This document shows positions 1-5,116 of a stretch of 5,116 bases of DNA, piece by piece. Origin of the DNA: Candidatus Thiosymbion ectosymbiont of Robbea hypermnestra (lineage in GTDB: Bacteria; Pseudomonadota; Gammaproteobacteria; Chromatiales; Chromatiaceae); contig JAIZWN010000029.1 of the NCBI GenBank assembly GCA_020443945.1, forward strand, positions 1 through 5,116, given 5' to 3'. Within the stretch, counting starts at the first letter, position 1; each line of letters starts with the position of its first letter. A program made the position numbers and the translations under genes. The notes beneath the pieces are model-generated. The model was not told the DNA's origin. It made no database searches and saw only the letters and a list, made by a program, of their open reading frames with translations.

Positions 1-118
1 GGCAGAATTCTTCGTGGCTTGGTGTGAGAACACTGAAGGCGGTGACCCACCGACAAGTGTATGGGTTTGCTGCATTTGATTTTCGGGGATTCGGTCAATT
101 GAGAACACCCCCTAAGAA

Positions 119-136
119 AATCCTGTGAATCCTGTC
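119..136. repeat. Tandem AATCCTGT(G/C) 9-mer, two copies
   Basis: AATCCTGTG is followed directly by AATCCTGTC. Short tandem runs of this kind (read on the other strand as ACAGGATT units) are, from memory, common intergenic repeats in gammaproteobacterial genomes, but only two units are present here and no search was made. It lies just after the open frames at the left edge and before the structured leader of the CPBP gene. Confidence 0.4.
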
Positions 137-182
137 CTATTAGCAGATTGCGACGCGCGTGACCCCTGTACGAGAGGACATC

Positions 183-205
183 GGGTGTCGCCTGTTGCGA
201 CACCC
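183..205. promoter_or_regulatory. Perfect 9-bp hairpin/palindrome in the leader of the CPBP gene
   Basis: GGGTGTCGC (183-191) is the exact reverse complement of GCGACACCC (197-205), with a 5-nt loop CTGTT between them. It ends 29 nt before the ATG at 235 and just upstream of the Shine-Dalgarno stretch. No T-run follows, so it is a poor intrinsic terminator. It could be an RNA stem in the 5' untranslated region or a DNA operator for a dimeric regulator (half-site TGTCGC). The sequence cannot separate these. The hairpin is certain; its role is inferred. Confidence 0.55.
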
Positions 206-234
206 TCCACGACGGGGAGGAATCCATAACCGCG

Positions 235-1146
235 ATGCGTGAAACCGCTATCTTTTTTCTCTATCTCCTCGGCTGCCTGATTCTGGGCGCCCTCCTCACC
301 TTTCCGCTGCTGCAGACGGGCTGGATAGCGCAGGATCCCCACCGCGTCATGGGCCGTCTCGCGCAGGTCTTCATCCTGCTGGGTTTGTGGCCCTTCCTCA
401 AGGCCTTGCGCCTGAACAACCGCGGGATGCTCGGGTATGGGGTTCCCCGACCGCGATTCCTGAACGCCCTGTGGCGGGGCTGCCTGCTCGGCGTAGCCAT
501 CCTGCTGGTGTTGGTTCCGCCCCTGTTGCTGCTGGAGATTCGGGTACCCGACATGGCGGCGGGTAGCCGGGCGACCGCCCTGCTCGAAAAGCTGATCCAG
601 GTCCTGCTCGGCGGTCTGCTCACCGGCCTGTTGGAGGAGACCTTCTTTCGCGGTGCCCTCTATTCGGCCATCCGGCGCAGGAGCGGCGCGGGCTCCGCGA
701 TCCTCTGGTCGTCCGGCCTGTTCGCGCTGCTCCACTTCATGAAGCCCCACCCGTTACCCGCGGGCGTGGCCCTCGACTGGCTCGGAAGCTGGCAGATGTT
801 CGTCCAGGTTTTTTCCGACGTCTTCCAATGGCGGCACCTGGATTCCCTGGCGGCCTTGTTCCTGGCCGGGGCCTTGCTGGCCCTGGTGCGAGAGCGTAGC
901 GGGCATATCGGTTGGTGCATGGGCCTGCATACCGGTTGGATCCTCGTGATCCGGATGACCCGCTACCTGACCGACGACAACCCGGCGTCGCCGCATGCCT
1001 GGCTGGCGGGGGATTACGACGGCATCATCGGCTGGCTCGCCGCGGGTTGGATCGGTCTGGCGGTGCTGGGGTTTTGGTTGTGGACGCGAAACCGGCCGAC
1101 ACCCGCGGGCCCACAGCCCCTCTCCCTGGAAAAAGAGGGGCGTTAA
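235..1146 (+). CDS. CPBP-family intramembrane metalloprotease (Abi/Rce1-like)
   Basis: Multi-pass inner-membrane protein of 303 residues. Hydrophobic segments lie at about 5-26, 40-58, 82-101, 118-134, 154-168, 204-219, 224-240 and 263-283. The family's catalytic signatures are visible: EExxxR as E134-E135-TFF-R139, FxxxH as F163-ALL-H167, and a third membrane histidine at H232 (GLHTGW). These glutamates and histidines are the expected active-site/metal residues, so the enzyme should be active. The Asn often found four residues after the third His is Ile here. The substrate is unknown; relatives process prenylated proteins or peptides, or act in bacteriocin self-immunity. The start is the only plausible one: GGAGG at 216-220, with a long 14-nt spacing and no in-frame ATG or GTG just upstream. 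The final residues, about 292-303 (GPQPLSLEKEGR), are translated from a C-rich/G-rich inverted repeat and are probably not part of the conserved fold. The gene appears monocistronic, facing the gamma-CA gene tail to tail. Confidence 0.88.
   Translation: MRETAIFFLYLLGCLILGALLTFPLLQTGWIAQDPHRVMGRLAQVFILLGLWPFLKALRLNNRGMLGYGVPRPRFLNALWRGCLLGVAILLVLVPPLLLLEIRVPDMAAGSRATALLEKLIQVLLGGLLTGLLEETFFRGALYSAIRRRSGAGSAILWSSGLFALLHFMKPHPLPAGVALDWLGSWQMFVQVFSDVFQWRHLDSLAALFLAGALLALVRERSGHIGWCMGLHTGWILVIRMTRYLTDDNPASPHAWLAGDYDGIIGWLAAGWIGLAVLGFWLWTRNRPTPAGPQPLSLEKEGR
1117..1140. repeat. C-rich/G-rich inverted repeat overlapping the 3' end of the CPBP gene
   Basis: CCCCTCT (1117-1123) pairs exactly with AGAGGGG (1134-1140) across a 10-nt loop, and the stop codon follows at 1144-1146. 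It resembles the hairpin at 4811-4835, which has a CCCCTC(G)CCC arm and a GGGAGAGGGG arm. I recall CCCTCTCCC...GGGAGAGGG units as abundant intergenic repeats in gammaproteobacteria. The transcript can fold here, but no U-run follows, so it is not a canonical terminator; it may protect the 3' end of the mRNA. Confidence 0.5.
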
Positions 1147-1380
1147 GCCCGAGAGCATCGACCAGCATGATGGCGAACCCCAGCCACCCAGGCCCTGTCC
1201 GGGGAAAGCGCGGGCGATCATACAGGCGCACGCGCCGACCCCAAGGCTTCGAGAGGCCCAGGTTTACGCCCCGGTGGTGTTGTAATTTTGTTGTCCCTGG
1301 GTATATACGCTGAATCCCGGAAACAACCAAGTTAGAACACTACCCGTGGTTCTTGTTCCCAGTATTTGTACGCAGCTGTA
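1147..1380. other. Convergent intergenic region
   Basis: This gap separates the 3' ends of the CPBP gene (+) and the gamma-CA gene (-). Small frames cross it on both strands, but they overlap the flanking genes in the wrong frame, lack ribosome binding sites and match nothing I recognise. The first ~110 nt are GC-rich and the last ~110 nt AT-richer. Apart from a weak terminator candidate at 1334-1353, I see nothing specific in it. Confidence 0.5.
1334..1353 (-). terminator. Weak candidate terminator of the gamma-CA gene
   Basis: Read on the minus strand, AGAACCAC and GTGTTCT form seven base pairs with one bulged C around the loop GGGTA, and a T-rich but interrupted tract (AACTTGGTTGTTT) follows. 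It begins 27 nt past the gamma-CA stop codon, a sensible place. The stem is short and AT-rich and the T-run broken, so termination efficiency is doubtful. On the plus strand it has no good T-run. Confidence 0.25.
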
Positions 1381-1911
1381 TCAGCCTCTATGCCGGCCCG
1401 CGAGCTTGACATAGTGTCCGGCCACATAGTCCAGATACTCCATATCCTGGTCCGTGAGGGGGCGCAGGCGCTTGACCGGGGTCCCTACCCACAGATAGCC
1501 GCTCTCGAGTACCTTGCCGGGCGGCACCAGAGAGCCGGCGCCCACTATGGTGTGGGGCTCGAGCACCGCCTCGTCCAGCACCCGCGCGCCGATTCCGATC
1601 AGGCAATGGTGCTTGATCTCACAGCCGTGCAGCACGGCCTGATGACCGACGGTCACATGATCGTGGATGGCGATGGGGGCCCCGCCGGGCAGGAAGCGAC
1701 TGTCGTGAGAGACATGCAGGATGGTGCCGTCCTGAATATTGGTGTCGGCCCCGATCTCGATGCGATGAATATCGCCGCGGACCACGCACAGGGGCCAAAT
1801 CGACGCGCGCGGGCCGATTTGCACATCGCCGATCACGATAGCGGATGCGTCGATCCAGGCGGCCTCGGCGATTTGGGGGTGCTTGTCCTCGAAGGAACGA
1901 ATATTGGACAT
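1381..1911 (-). CDS. Gamma-carbonic anhydrase family protein (YrdA/CamH-like)
   Basis: Left-handed beta-helix protein of 176 residues (counted from the start used here) built from hexapeptide turns from about residue 17 to 145, with a C-terminal helix at about 152-173. The three zinc histidines are present as H66, H90 and H95 (ILHVS and VGHQAVLH), spaced as in Methanosarcina Cam. The supporting Arg and Asp (R45, D47 in VRGD) and Gln (Q60) are also present. The acidic loop of Cam is absent, which places it with short CamH/YrdA proteins. Members form trimers in the cytosol; some hydrate CO2, while others such as E. coli YrdA have little or no known activity, so activity here is only possible. 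The frame stays open to an ATG at 1932, seven codons further upstream, but a perfect AAGGAG lies 5 nt before the ATG at 1911, so I place the start there. It is divergent from the CNP1-prlC pair. Confidence 0.9.
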   Translation of the reverse strand: MSNIRSFEDKHPQIAEAAWIDASAIVIGDVQIGPRASIWPLCVVRGDIHRIEIGADTNIQDGTILHVSHDSRFLPGGAPIAIHDHVTVGHQAVLHGCEIKHHCLIGIGARVLDEAVLEPHTIVGAGSLVPPGKVLESGYLWVGTPVKRLRPLTDQDMEYLDYVAGHYVKLAGRHRG

Positions 1912-2028
1912 GGTGGCTCCTTGGTGTGACACACTTAAGGACCCTCATGCTATCACCGATCGGGGCGATTCCGGCGGCGCCGGTCCGATCGCGCTTCCGG
2001 CCTTATCGTTCGGCGTCTGGAGAACATC
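1912..2028. promoter_or_regulatory. Divergent promoter region between the gamma-CA and CNP1 genes
   Basis: These 117 nt must hold the 5' signals of both the leftward gamma-CA gene and the rightward CNP1 gene. The gamma-CA ribosome binding site is clear (AAGGAG on the minus strand, plus-strand positions 1917-1922). The CNP1 gene has GGAG at 2019-2022, 6 nt before its ATG. Neither direction shows a convincing sigma-70 -35/-10 pair. A short inverted repeat, GATCGG (1958-1963) and CCGATC (1985-1990), encloses a GC-rich core CCGGCGGCGCCGG (1971-1983); it could be an operator, but six-base arms 21 nt apart are weak evidence. Confidence 0.5.
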
Positions 2029-2628
2029 ATGAATCCGCGACTTAGGATACGACCTGTGATGCGATTTTTTGTCCCGGCCTGGTTTCTTCTGCTCGTTTGC
2101 GGTGGCGCGTCCGCGGCCGAATGGGACCGGACCCTTATCGACGAGCCGAGACCGGCGACGGCCGAGAGTTTCGAGGACACGGGGGGAGGCTGGAAGGAAG
2201 GGGTCACACACCTGCCGCCCTGGCCGCGTAACGGCGACCTGATCGAATTCGGCGTGGACGATCCCGCGCCACAGTTTCGTTACTACATCGACGGTCGGCA
2301 CATCTCGGTAGGGAGCGATGGGGTAGTCAGGTACACCCTGATCCAGAAGTCCCCACACGGGGCGCGCAATGTATCCTTCGAGGGCCTGCGTTGCACGCCG
2401 AGCGGCGCGTTCAAGACCTATGCCTATGGCAATCAGGGCCATTTCGAGAAGACCGAGGGCGACTGGATTTCCCTTCAGGGACGCCATCGCGACAAGCTCC
2501 GCCGGGATCTGCATGGATACATCCTCTGCCGCCCGCGGGCGTTCGGGCCGCGTTCCAAGAGGGACATGCTGCATACCCTGCGGACCAGGGTCCCGAAAGG
2601 GGCAAGCGCCGGTTTTCTGGCCGATTAG
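2029..2628 (+). CDS. CNP1-like family protein, exported
   Basis: Protein of 199 residues with a classical signal peptide: basic N-terminus (RLRIRPVMR), hydrophobic core at about 13-24, and a likely signal peptidase I site after Ala29 (ASA). The Val before Cys24 argues against a lipobox, so a soluble periplasmic protein is more likely than a lipoprotein. The mature part carries what I recognise as the CNP1 (cryptic neisserial protein 1) pattern: a LPPWP motif at 62-66, a DGVVRYTL stretch at 97-104, NVSFEGLRC at 114-122, and a C-terminal basic segment. Two cysteines remain in the mature chain, C122 and C167, and could form a disulfide. The family's function is unknown. Met1 is preferred because GGAG lies 6 nt upstream; Met11 (2059) would still leave a usable signal peptide but has a poorer ribosome binding site. 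prlC starts 74 nt downstream on the same strand, so cotranscription is plausible. Confidence 0.82.
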   Translation: MNPRLRIRPVMRFFVPAWFLLLVCGGASAAEWDRTLIDEPRPATAESFEDTGGGWKEGVTHLPPWPRNGDLIEFGVDDPAPQFRYYIDGRHISVGSDGVVRYTLIQKSPHGARNVSFEGLRCTPSGAFKTYAYGNQGHFEKTEGDWISLQGRHRDKLRRDLHGYILCRPRAFGPRSKRDMLHTLRTRVPKGASAGFLAD

Positions 2629-2702
2629 GCTCTTCCGCCGCGATTTCCGGCCAAGCGCACCGGACCCATGCCCGATGCCAACCATAGGAGACCCCGCCGC
2701 CC

Positions 2703-4733
2703 ATGGATAACCCATTACTCGAATTGGCAGGGCTGCCGCCCTTCTCCCGCATCCGTCCCGAGCAGGTAGAGCCTGCCGTCGACCAGCTGCTCGCCACATG
2801 CCGGGAGCGGATCGAGGAACTGACGCGCGGCCCGGACGCGCCCACCTGGGAGGGCTTCGTCGAGCCCCTGGAGGAAACCAACGACCGGCTCGACCGAGCC
2901 TGGTCGCCGGTCAATCACCTGAACGCCGTCATGAACGGCAATGCACTACGCGCCGCCTACAACGCCTGTTTGCCCAAGATCAGCGAATATGGCACCGAGG
3001 TGGGCCAGAACCGGGCCCTGTACCAAGGCTTCCGGGCGGTCGCCGACCAGGAGGGCCTGGATGCCCCCCAGCGCAAGCTGCTGGAAAACGCCCTGCGCGA
3101 TTTCCACCTCTGTGGCGTGGATCTGGCGGCGGACAAGCAGGCCCGCTACAAGGAAATCAGCCGGGAGCTCGCCCAGCTCACCAGCCGCTACGAAGAAAAC
3201 CTGCTCGATGCCACCAACGCCTGGAGTAAGCGCATCACGGACGAATCCGCGCTTGCCGGGCTGCCCGACTCGGCCCTGGCCCTGGCAAGGCAGACGGCCG
3301 ACGACAGAGGCGAGGCGGGCTGGGTCCTGACCCTGGATCTACCCTCCTACCTCCCGGTCATGACCTACGCGGACGACCGCGGGCTCCGCCGTGAGCTCTA
3401 CCAGGCCTACTGCACCCGGGCCTCGGACCAGGGACCCCACGCTGGCCAATGGGACAACACCGAGATCATGGACCGCATCCTCGCGCTGCGTCACGAGCAG
3501 GCGGTATTACTGGACTTCGCCAATTACGCCGAACGCTCGCTGGCCACCAAAATGGCCCGCTCCACCACGGAGGTCATGGGATTTCTGAACGACCTGGCGG
3601 CACGGTCCGTCACCCAGGCCCGCCGGGAACTGGCGGACCTGGCGCGGTTCGCGGCGGACCGGCATGAATGCGAAAAGCTCGAGCCCTGGGACCTCGCCTA
3701 TTACGGGGAGAAGCTGCGCAAGCACCGCTACGAAATCACCGAAGAAGAACTGCGCCCCTACTTCCCGTTGCCGCGCGTGCTCGCGGGCCTGTTCGCGGTA
3801 GTAGAGCGTCTGTTCGACATCCAGGTCCGGGAAATAACCGACATAGAAACCTGGCACCCACACGTGCGCTTCTTCGAGCTCCGGGACCGGGCCGGCGCGC
3901 TACGGGGACAGTTCTACCTCGACCCCTTCGCCCGCGGCAAAAAGCGCGGGGGCGCCTGGATGGACGTATGCGTCAACCGCTTCCACACCAGCCGCCGCGA
4001 CCAGACCCCCGTCGCCTACCTGGTATGCAACTTCACCCCGCCGGTGGGAGAACGGCCCTCCCTGCTCACCCACCACGAAGTCGAAACCCTGTTCCACGAA
4101 TTCGGCCACGGCCTGCACCACCTGCTGACCCAAGTCGCCTATCCGGCGGTGGCCGGCATCAACGGCGTACCCTGGGACGCCGTGGAACTGCCGAGCCAAT
4201 TCCTGGAAAACTGGTGCTGGGAACGGCAATCCCTGGACCTCATGTCCGGCCATGTGGATACAGGCGAGCCGATTCCCGAGACCCTGTACCGGCGCATGCG
4301 GGCGGCGAAAAACTTCCAGTCCGCCATGCAGCTGGTGCGCCAGCTCGAATTCGCCCTCTTCGACTTCCGCCTGCACCTGGAATACCACCCGCGGCGGGGC
4401 GGGCGCATCTACGAAACCCTCGAGCAAGTCCGCGACCAGGTAGCGGTGATCAAACCGCCGGCCTTCAACCGCTTTGCCCACGGTTTCTCCCACATCTTCG
4501 CCGGCGGCTACGGGGCGGGATACTACAGCTACAAATGGGCGGAAGTCCTGTCCGCCGACGCCTTCTCCCTGTTCGAAGAACGCGGCCTGTTCGACCAGAC
4601 TACGGGAAGGGCCTTTTGCGCCACCATCCTGGAGCAGGGCGGCGCCGTGGACGCCATGGACCTCTACGTAGACTTCCGCGGGCGCGAGCCCACCATCGAC
4701 GCCCTGCTGCGCCATTCCGGCATCGCCGCCTGA
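2703..4733 (+). CDS. prlC: Oligopeptidase A (M3 family zinc metallopeptidase)
   Basis: Cytosolic zinc endopeptidase of 676 residues (E. coli PrlC has 680) that degrades short peptides, including cleaved signal peptides. The zinc site is intact: H465-E466-F-G-H469, with the third ligand at E495 in VELPSQ. The family's substrate-binding loop GGYGAGYYSY is at 601-610, with the tyrosines Y603 and Y610 that stabilise the transition state. Other matches to the E. coli protein as I recall it include the N-terminus (NPLL), SPVxHLN, LPSYLPVMTY, RASDQGP, NYAxxSLATKMA, RGGAWMD and the end (RGREPxxDAxLxHxGI). There is no signal peptide. The start is fixed by this N-terminal match; AGGAG at 2686-2690 is 12 nt upstream, a rather long spacing, so translation initiation may be modest. 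No frameshift or missing key residue is seen. It probably shares a transcript with the CNP1 gene. In several gammaproteobacteria prlC neighbours a gamma-CA gene, as here (from memory). Confidence 0.97.
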   Translation: MDNPLLELAGLPPFSRIRPEQVEPAVDQLLATCRERIEELTRGPDAPTWEGFVEPLEETNDRLDRAWSPVNHLNAVMNGNALRAAYNACLPKISEYGTEVGQNRALYQGFRAVADQEGLDAPQRKLLENALRDFHLCGVDLAADKQARYKEISRELAQLTSRYEENLLDATNAWSKRITDESALAGLPDSALALARQTADDRGEAGWVLTLDLPSYLPVMTYADDRGLRRELYQAYCTRASDQGPHAGQWDNTEIMDRILALRHEQAVLLDFANYAERSLATKMARSTTEVMGFLNDLAARSVTQARRELADLARFAADRHECEKLEPWDLAYYGEKLRKHRYEITEEELRPYFPLPRVLAGLFAVVERLFDIQVREITDIETWHPHVRFFELRDRAGALRGQFYLDPFARGKKRGGAWMDVCVNRFHTSRRDQTPVAYLVCNFTPPVGERPSLLTHHEVETLFHEFGHGLHHLLTQVAYPAVAGINGVPWDAVELPSQFLENWCWERQSLDLMSGHVDTGEPIPETLYRRMRAAKNFQSAMQLVRQLEFALFDFRLHLEYHPRRGGRIYETLEQVRDQVAVIKPPAFNRFAHGFSHIFAGGYGAGYYSYKWAEVLSADAFSLFEERGLFDQTTGRAFCATILEQGGAVDAMDLYVDFRGREPTIDALLRHSGIAA

Positions 4734-4737
4734 AAAC

Positions 4738-4920
4738 CTGTCTAAAAACTCAAGCCATGCCGCGCGGTTCAGGTGAGCCGTGTTCCTACCAGGCTGGCTA
4801 CGGCCTAAAGCCCCTCGCCCCTGGCGGGAGAGGGGTGGCAGGGAGAGGGGGAATCAATGGCTTCTCGATACAGTTAATGACTCCATACCAAGCAAAATCA
4901 ATGGGTTGGTTTTTAGACAG
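4738..4920. mobile_element. MITE-like element with terminal inverted repeats
   Basis: CTGTCTAAAAAC (4738-4749) is the exact reverse complement of GTTTTTAGACAG (4909-4920). After one unpaired base (T4750) the match continues inward: CAAGCCAT on the left against CAACCCAT read from the right, seven of eight identical. The ends therefore agree over about 20 positions with one gap and one mismatch. The 183-bp body encodes nothing; it contains a GC-rich hairpin (4811-4835) and a direct repeat AATCAATGG (4852-4860, 4896-4904). It starts 4 nt after the prlC stop codon. No adjacent target-site duplication is obvious, so mobilisation is inferred from the ends alone. It could instead be a fold-back RNA or DNA element. 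Confidence 0.45.
4811..4850. repeat. GC-rich hairpin plus direct repeat of its 3' arm
   Basis: CCCCTCGCCC (4811-4820) pairs with GGGAGAGGGG (4826-4835) at nine of ten positions around the loop CTGGC. The right arm is repeated exactly at 4841-4850, so the left arm could pair with either copy, giving two alternative folds. This matches, in type, the inverted repeat at the 3' end of the CPBP gene (1117-1140). Located 78 nt after the prlC stop, it could act as a stabilising or weakly terminating structure for that transcript. Confidence 0.55.
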
Positions 4921-4997
4921 CCTCTGAAAGCCTGAAACACCATTCCAGCGAGGCTTTGCCTTAAGACCACGAAGCGTGACCAACCGCACCGAAGAAC

Positions 4998-5041
4998 CAC
5001 GGATGTACACGGATAAACACCGATTGTGATCCGTGTTTATC
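4998..5041. repeat. Phased CACGGAT repeat with a 12-pair hairpin
   Basis: CACGGAT begins at 4998 and 5008, and a variant CACCGAT at 5018, giving an exact 10-nt period. The second half folds: GATAAACAC (5012-5020) pairs with GTGTTTATC (5033-5041), then after a C-C mismatch GAT (5022-5024) pairs with ATC (5029-5031) around a TGTG loop. Similar ACCACGGAT...ACACGGAT units are, as I remember them, frequent dispersed repeats in gammaproteobacterial genomes. Confidence 0.55.
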
Positions 5042-5044
5042 TCT

Positions 5045-5116
5045 CGTTCCCATGCTCCGGCGTGGGAACGCAATCGGGCCGCTCCAGCGGCCAGGATTTC
5101 AGGACGCTGGAGCGTC
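5045..5116. repeat. Cluster of three hairpins sharing a GCTCC(A/G)GC core, cut by the window edge
   Basis: Hairpin 1 (5045-5070): CGTTCCCA pairs with TGGGAACG, and the stem continues through one G-T pair and two GC pairs to a TCCG loop. Hairpin 2 (5077-5092): GGCCGC pairs with GCGGCC around TCCA. Hairpin 3 (5103-5116): GACGC pairs with GCGTC around TGGA and may extend past the edge. The centre is the same each time (GCTCCGGC, GCTCCAGC, and the reverse complement GCTGGAGC) while the outer stems differ but remain self-complementary. I recall CGTTCCCACGC...GCGTGGGAACG units as common dispersed repeats; this one appears to belong to that class. Confidence 0.6.

Larger units (their letters stand above)
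1..234. other. Lower-GC leader region, no supported gene
   Basis: This stretch is visibly richer in A and T than the rest of the window. Two plus-strand frames are open from the left edge: one ends with a TGA at 77-79 and the other with a TGA at 126-128. Either could be the last 25 to 41 codons of a gene lying mostly outside the window, but neither peptide is one I recognise and third-position composition is not clearly coding. The rest holds a tandem 9-mer (119-136), a strong hairpin (183-205) and the ribosome binding site of the next gene. I could not pick out a convincing -35/-10 pair. Confidence 0.5.
4734..5116. other. Repeat-rich non-coding region downstream of prlC
   Basis: These 383 nt hold no supported gene. 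Third-position patterns and frames are not coding, and the longest minus-strand frame (4798-5073) is simply a translation of repeats. The region reads as a mosaic: a 183-bp terminal-inverted-repeat element (4738-4920), a short linker with two mini-hairpins (4951-4961 and 4968-4978, four-base arms with three-base loops), a phased CACGGAT repeat with a hairpin (4998-5041), and a run of three hairpins (5045-5116) cut by the window edge. No clean T-run terminator for prlC was found. Confidence 0.7.

Noticed and set aside
754..1221. Minus-strand frame opposite the CPBP gene
   Set aside because: Antisense of the third catalytic motif and a membrane segment; low-complexity product.
1344..1354. 11-base match between the reverse complement of this site (AAGAACCACGG) and 4992-5002
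   Set aside because: Several 11-base matches are expected by chance in a 5-kb window, and the similarity does not extend.
1366..1929. 187-codon plus-strand frame over the gamma-CA gene
   Set aside because: It is slightly longer than the real gene but is its antisense shadow; the minus-strand product has all gamma-CA zinc ligands and a perfect Shine-Dalgarno.
1945..2799. 284-codon minus-strand frame opposite the CNP1 gene
   Set aside because: Antisense shadow; no recognisable domain, and the plus strand encodes a signal peptide and CNP1 motifs.
3900..4715. 271-codon minus-strand frame opposite prlC
   Set aside because: Antisense of the conserved catalytic region of PrlC; no independent support.
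3668..4927. 419-codon plus-strand frame overlapping prlC
   Set aside because: Its product is Arg/Pro-rich, typical of an out-of-frame reading of GC-rich DNA; prlC in the other frame has clear conserved motifs.
4729..4938. CCTGAAA on both sides of the inverted-repeat element as a target-site duplication
   Set aside because: The left copy (4729-4735) is near the element end but the right copy (4931-4937) is 10 nt away from the other end, and the left one includes the prlC stop codon; not a proper flanking duplication.
4798..5073. 91-codon minus-strand frame downstream of prlC
   Set aside because: The start (MRSHAGAWERE) and the end (PLPATPLPPGARG) are translations of the hairpin repeats at 5045-5070 and 4811-4850; this looks like a spurious hypothetical protein.
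5045..5116. Hairpin cluster as a CRISPR array
   Set aside because: Units differ in stem sequence, spacing is irregular and short, and no spacer-like unique segments of constant length are present.

Overview
The window looks like a chromosomal segment of a GC-rich proteobacterium, most likely a gammaproteobacterium. The main reasons are an intact oligopeptidase A (PrlC) that stays collinear with the E. coli protein from its first residues to its last, a YrdA-type gamma-carbonic anhydrase close by, and a CNP1-family exported protein of the kind found in beta- and gammaproteobacteria. The intergenic repeats also resemble those scattered through genomes of Chromatiales-like, sulfur-oxidising or methanotrophic gammaproteobacteria. 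That narrower placement is inference from memory and was not searched.

Layout: 1-234 is a lower-GC leader with no supported gene, a tandem 9-mer and a perfect 9-bp hairpin. 235-1146 (+) encodes a CPBP-family (Abi/Rce1-like) intramembrane metalloprotease whose last dozen codons run into a C-rich/G-rich inverted repeat. 1147-1380 is a convergent intergenic gap. 1381-1911 (-) encodes a gamma-carbonic anhydrase-like left-handed beta-helix protein. 1912-2028 is a divergent promoter region. 2029-2628 (+) encodes a secreted CNP1-like protein and 2703-4733 (+) encodes PrlC, possibly cotranscribed. 4734-5116 is a mosaic of non-coding repeats: a 183-bp element with near-perfect terminal inverted repeats starting 4 nt after the prlC stop, a GC-rich hairpin inside it, a phased CACGGAT-type repeat with a 12-pair hairpin, and a run of three hairpins built on one GCTCC(A/G)GC core that continues past the window edge.

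Functionally these are mostly housekeeping or accessory genes: cytosolic peptide turnover (PrlC), a possible CO2/bicarbonate or scaffold protein (gamma-CA), a periplasmic protein of unknown role (CNP1) and a membrane protease of unknown substrate (CPBP). I see no defence island, phage, CRISPR array, RNA gene or toxin-antitoxin pair. The most unusual material is the repeat mosaic after prlC and the extension of the CPBP reading frame into the same class of repeat. I found no convincing evidence for a new multi-gene system.
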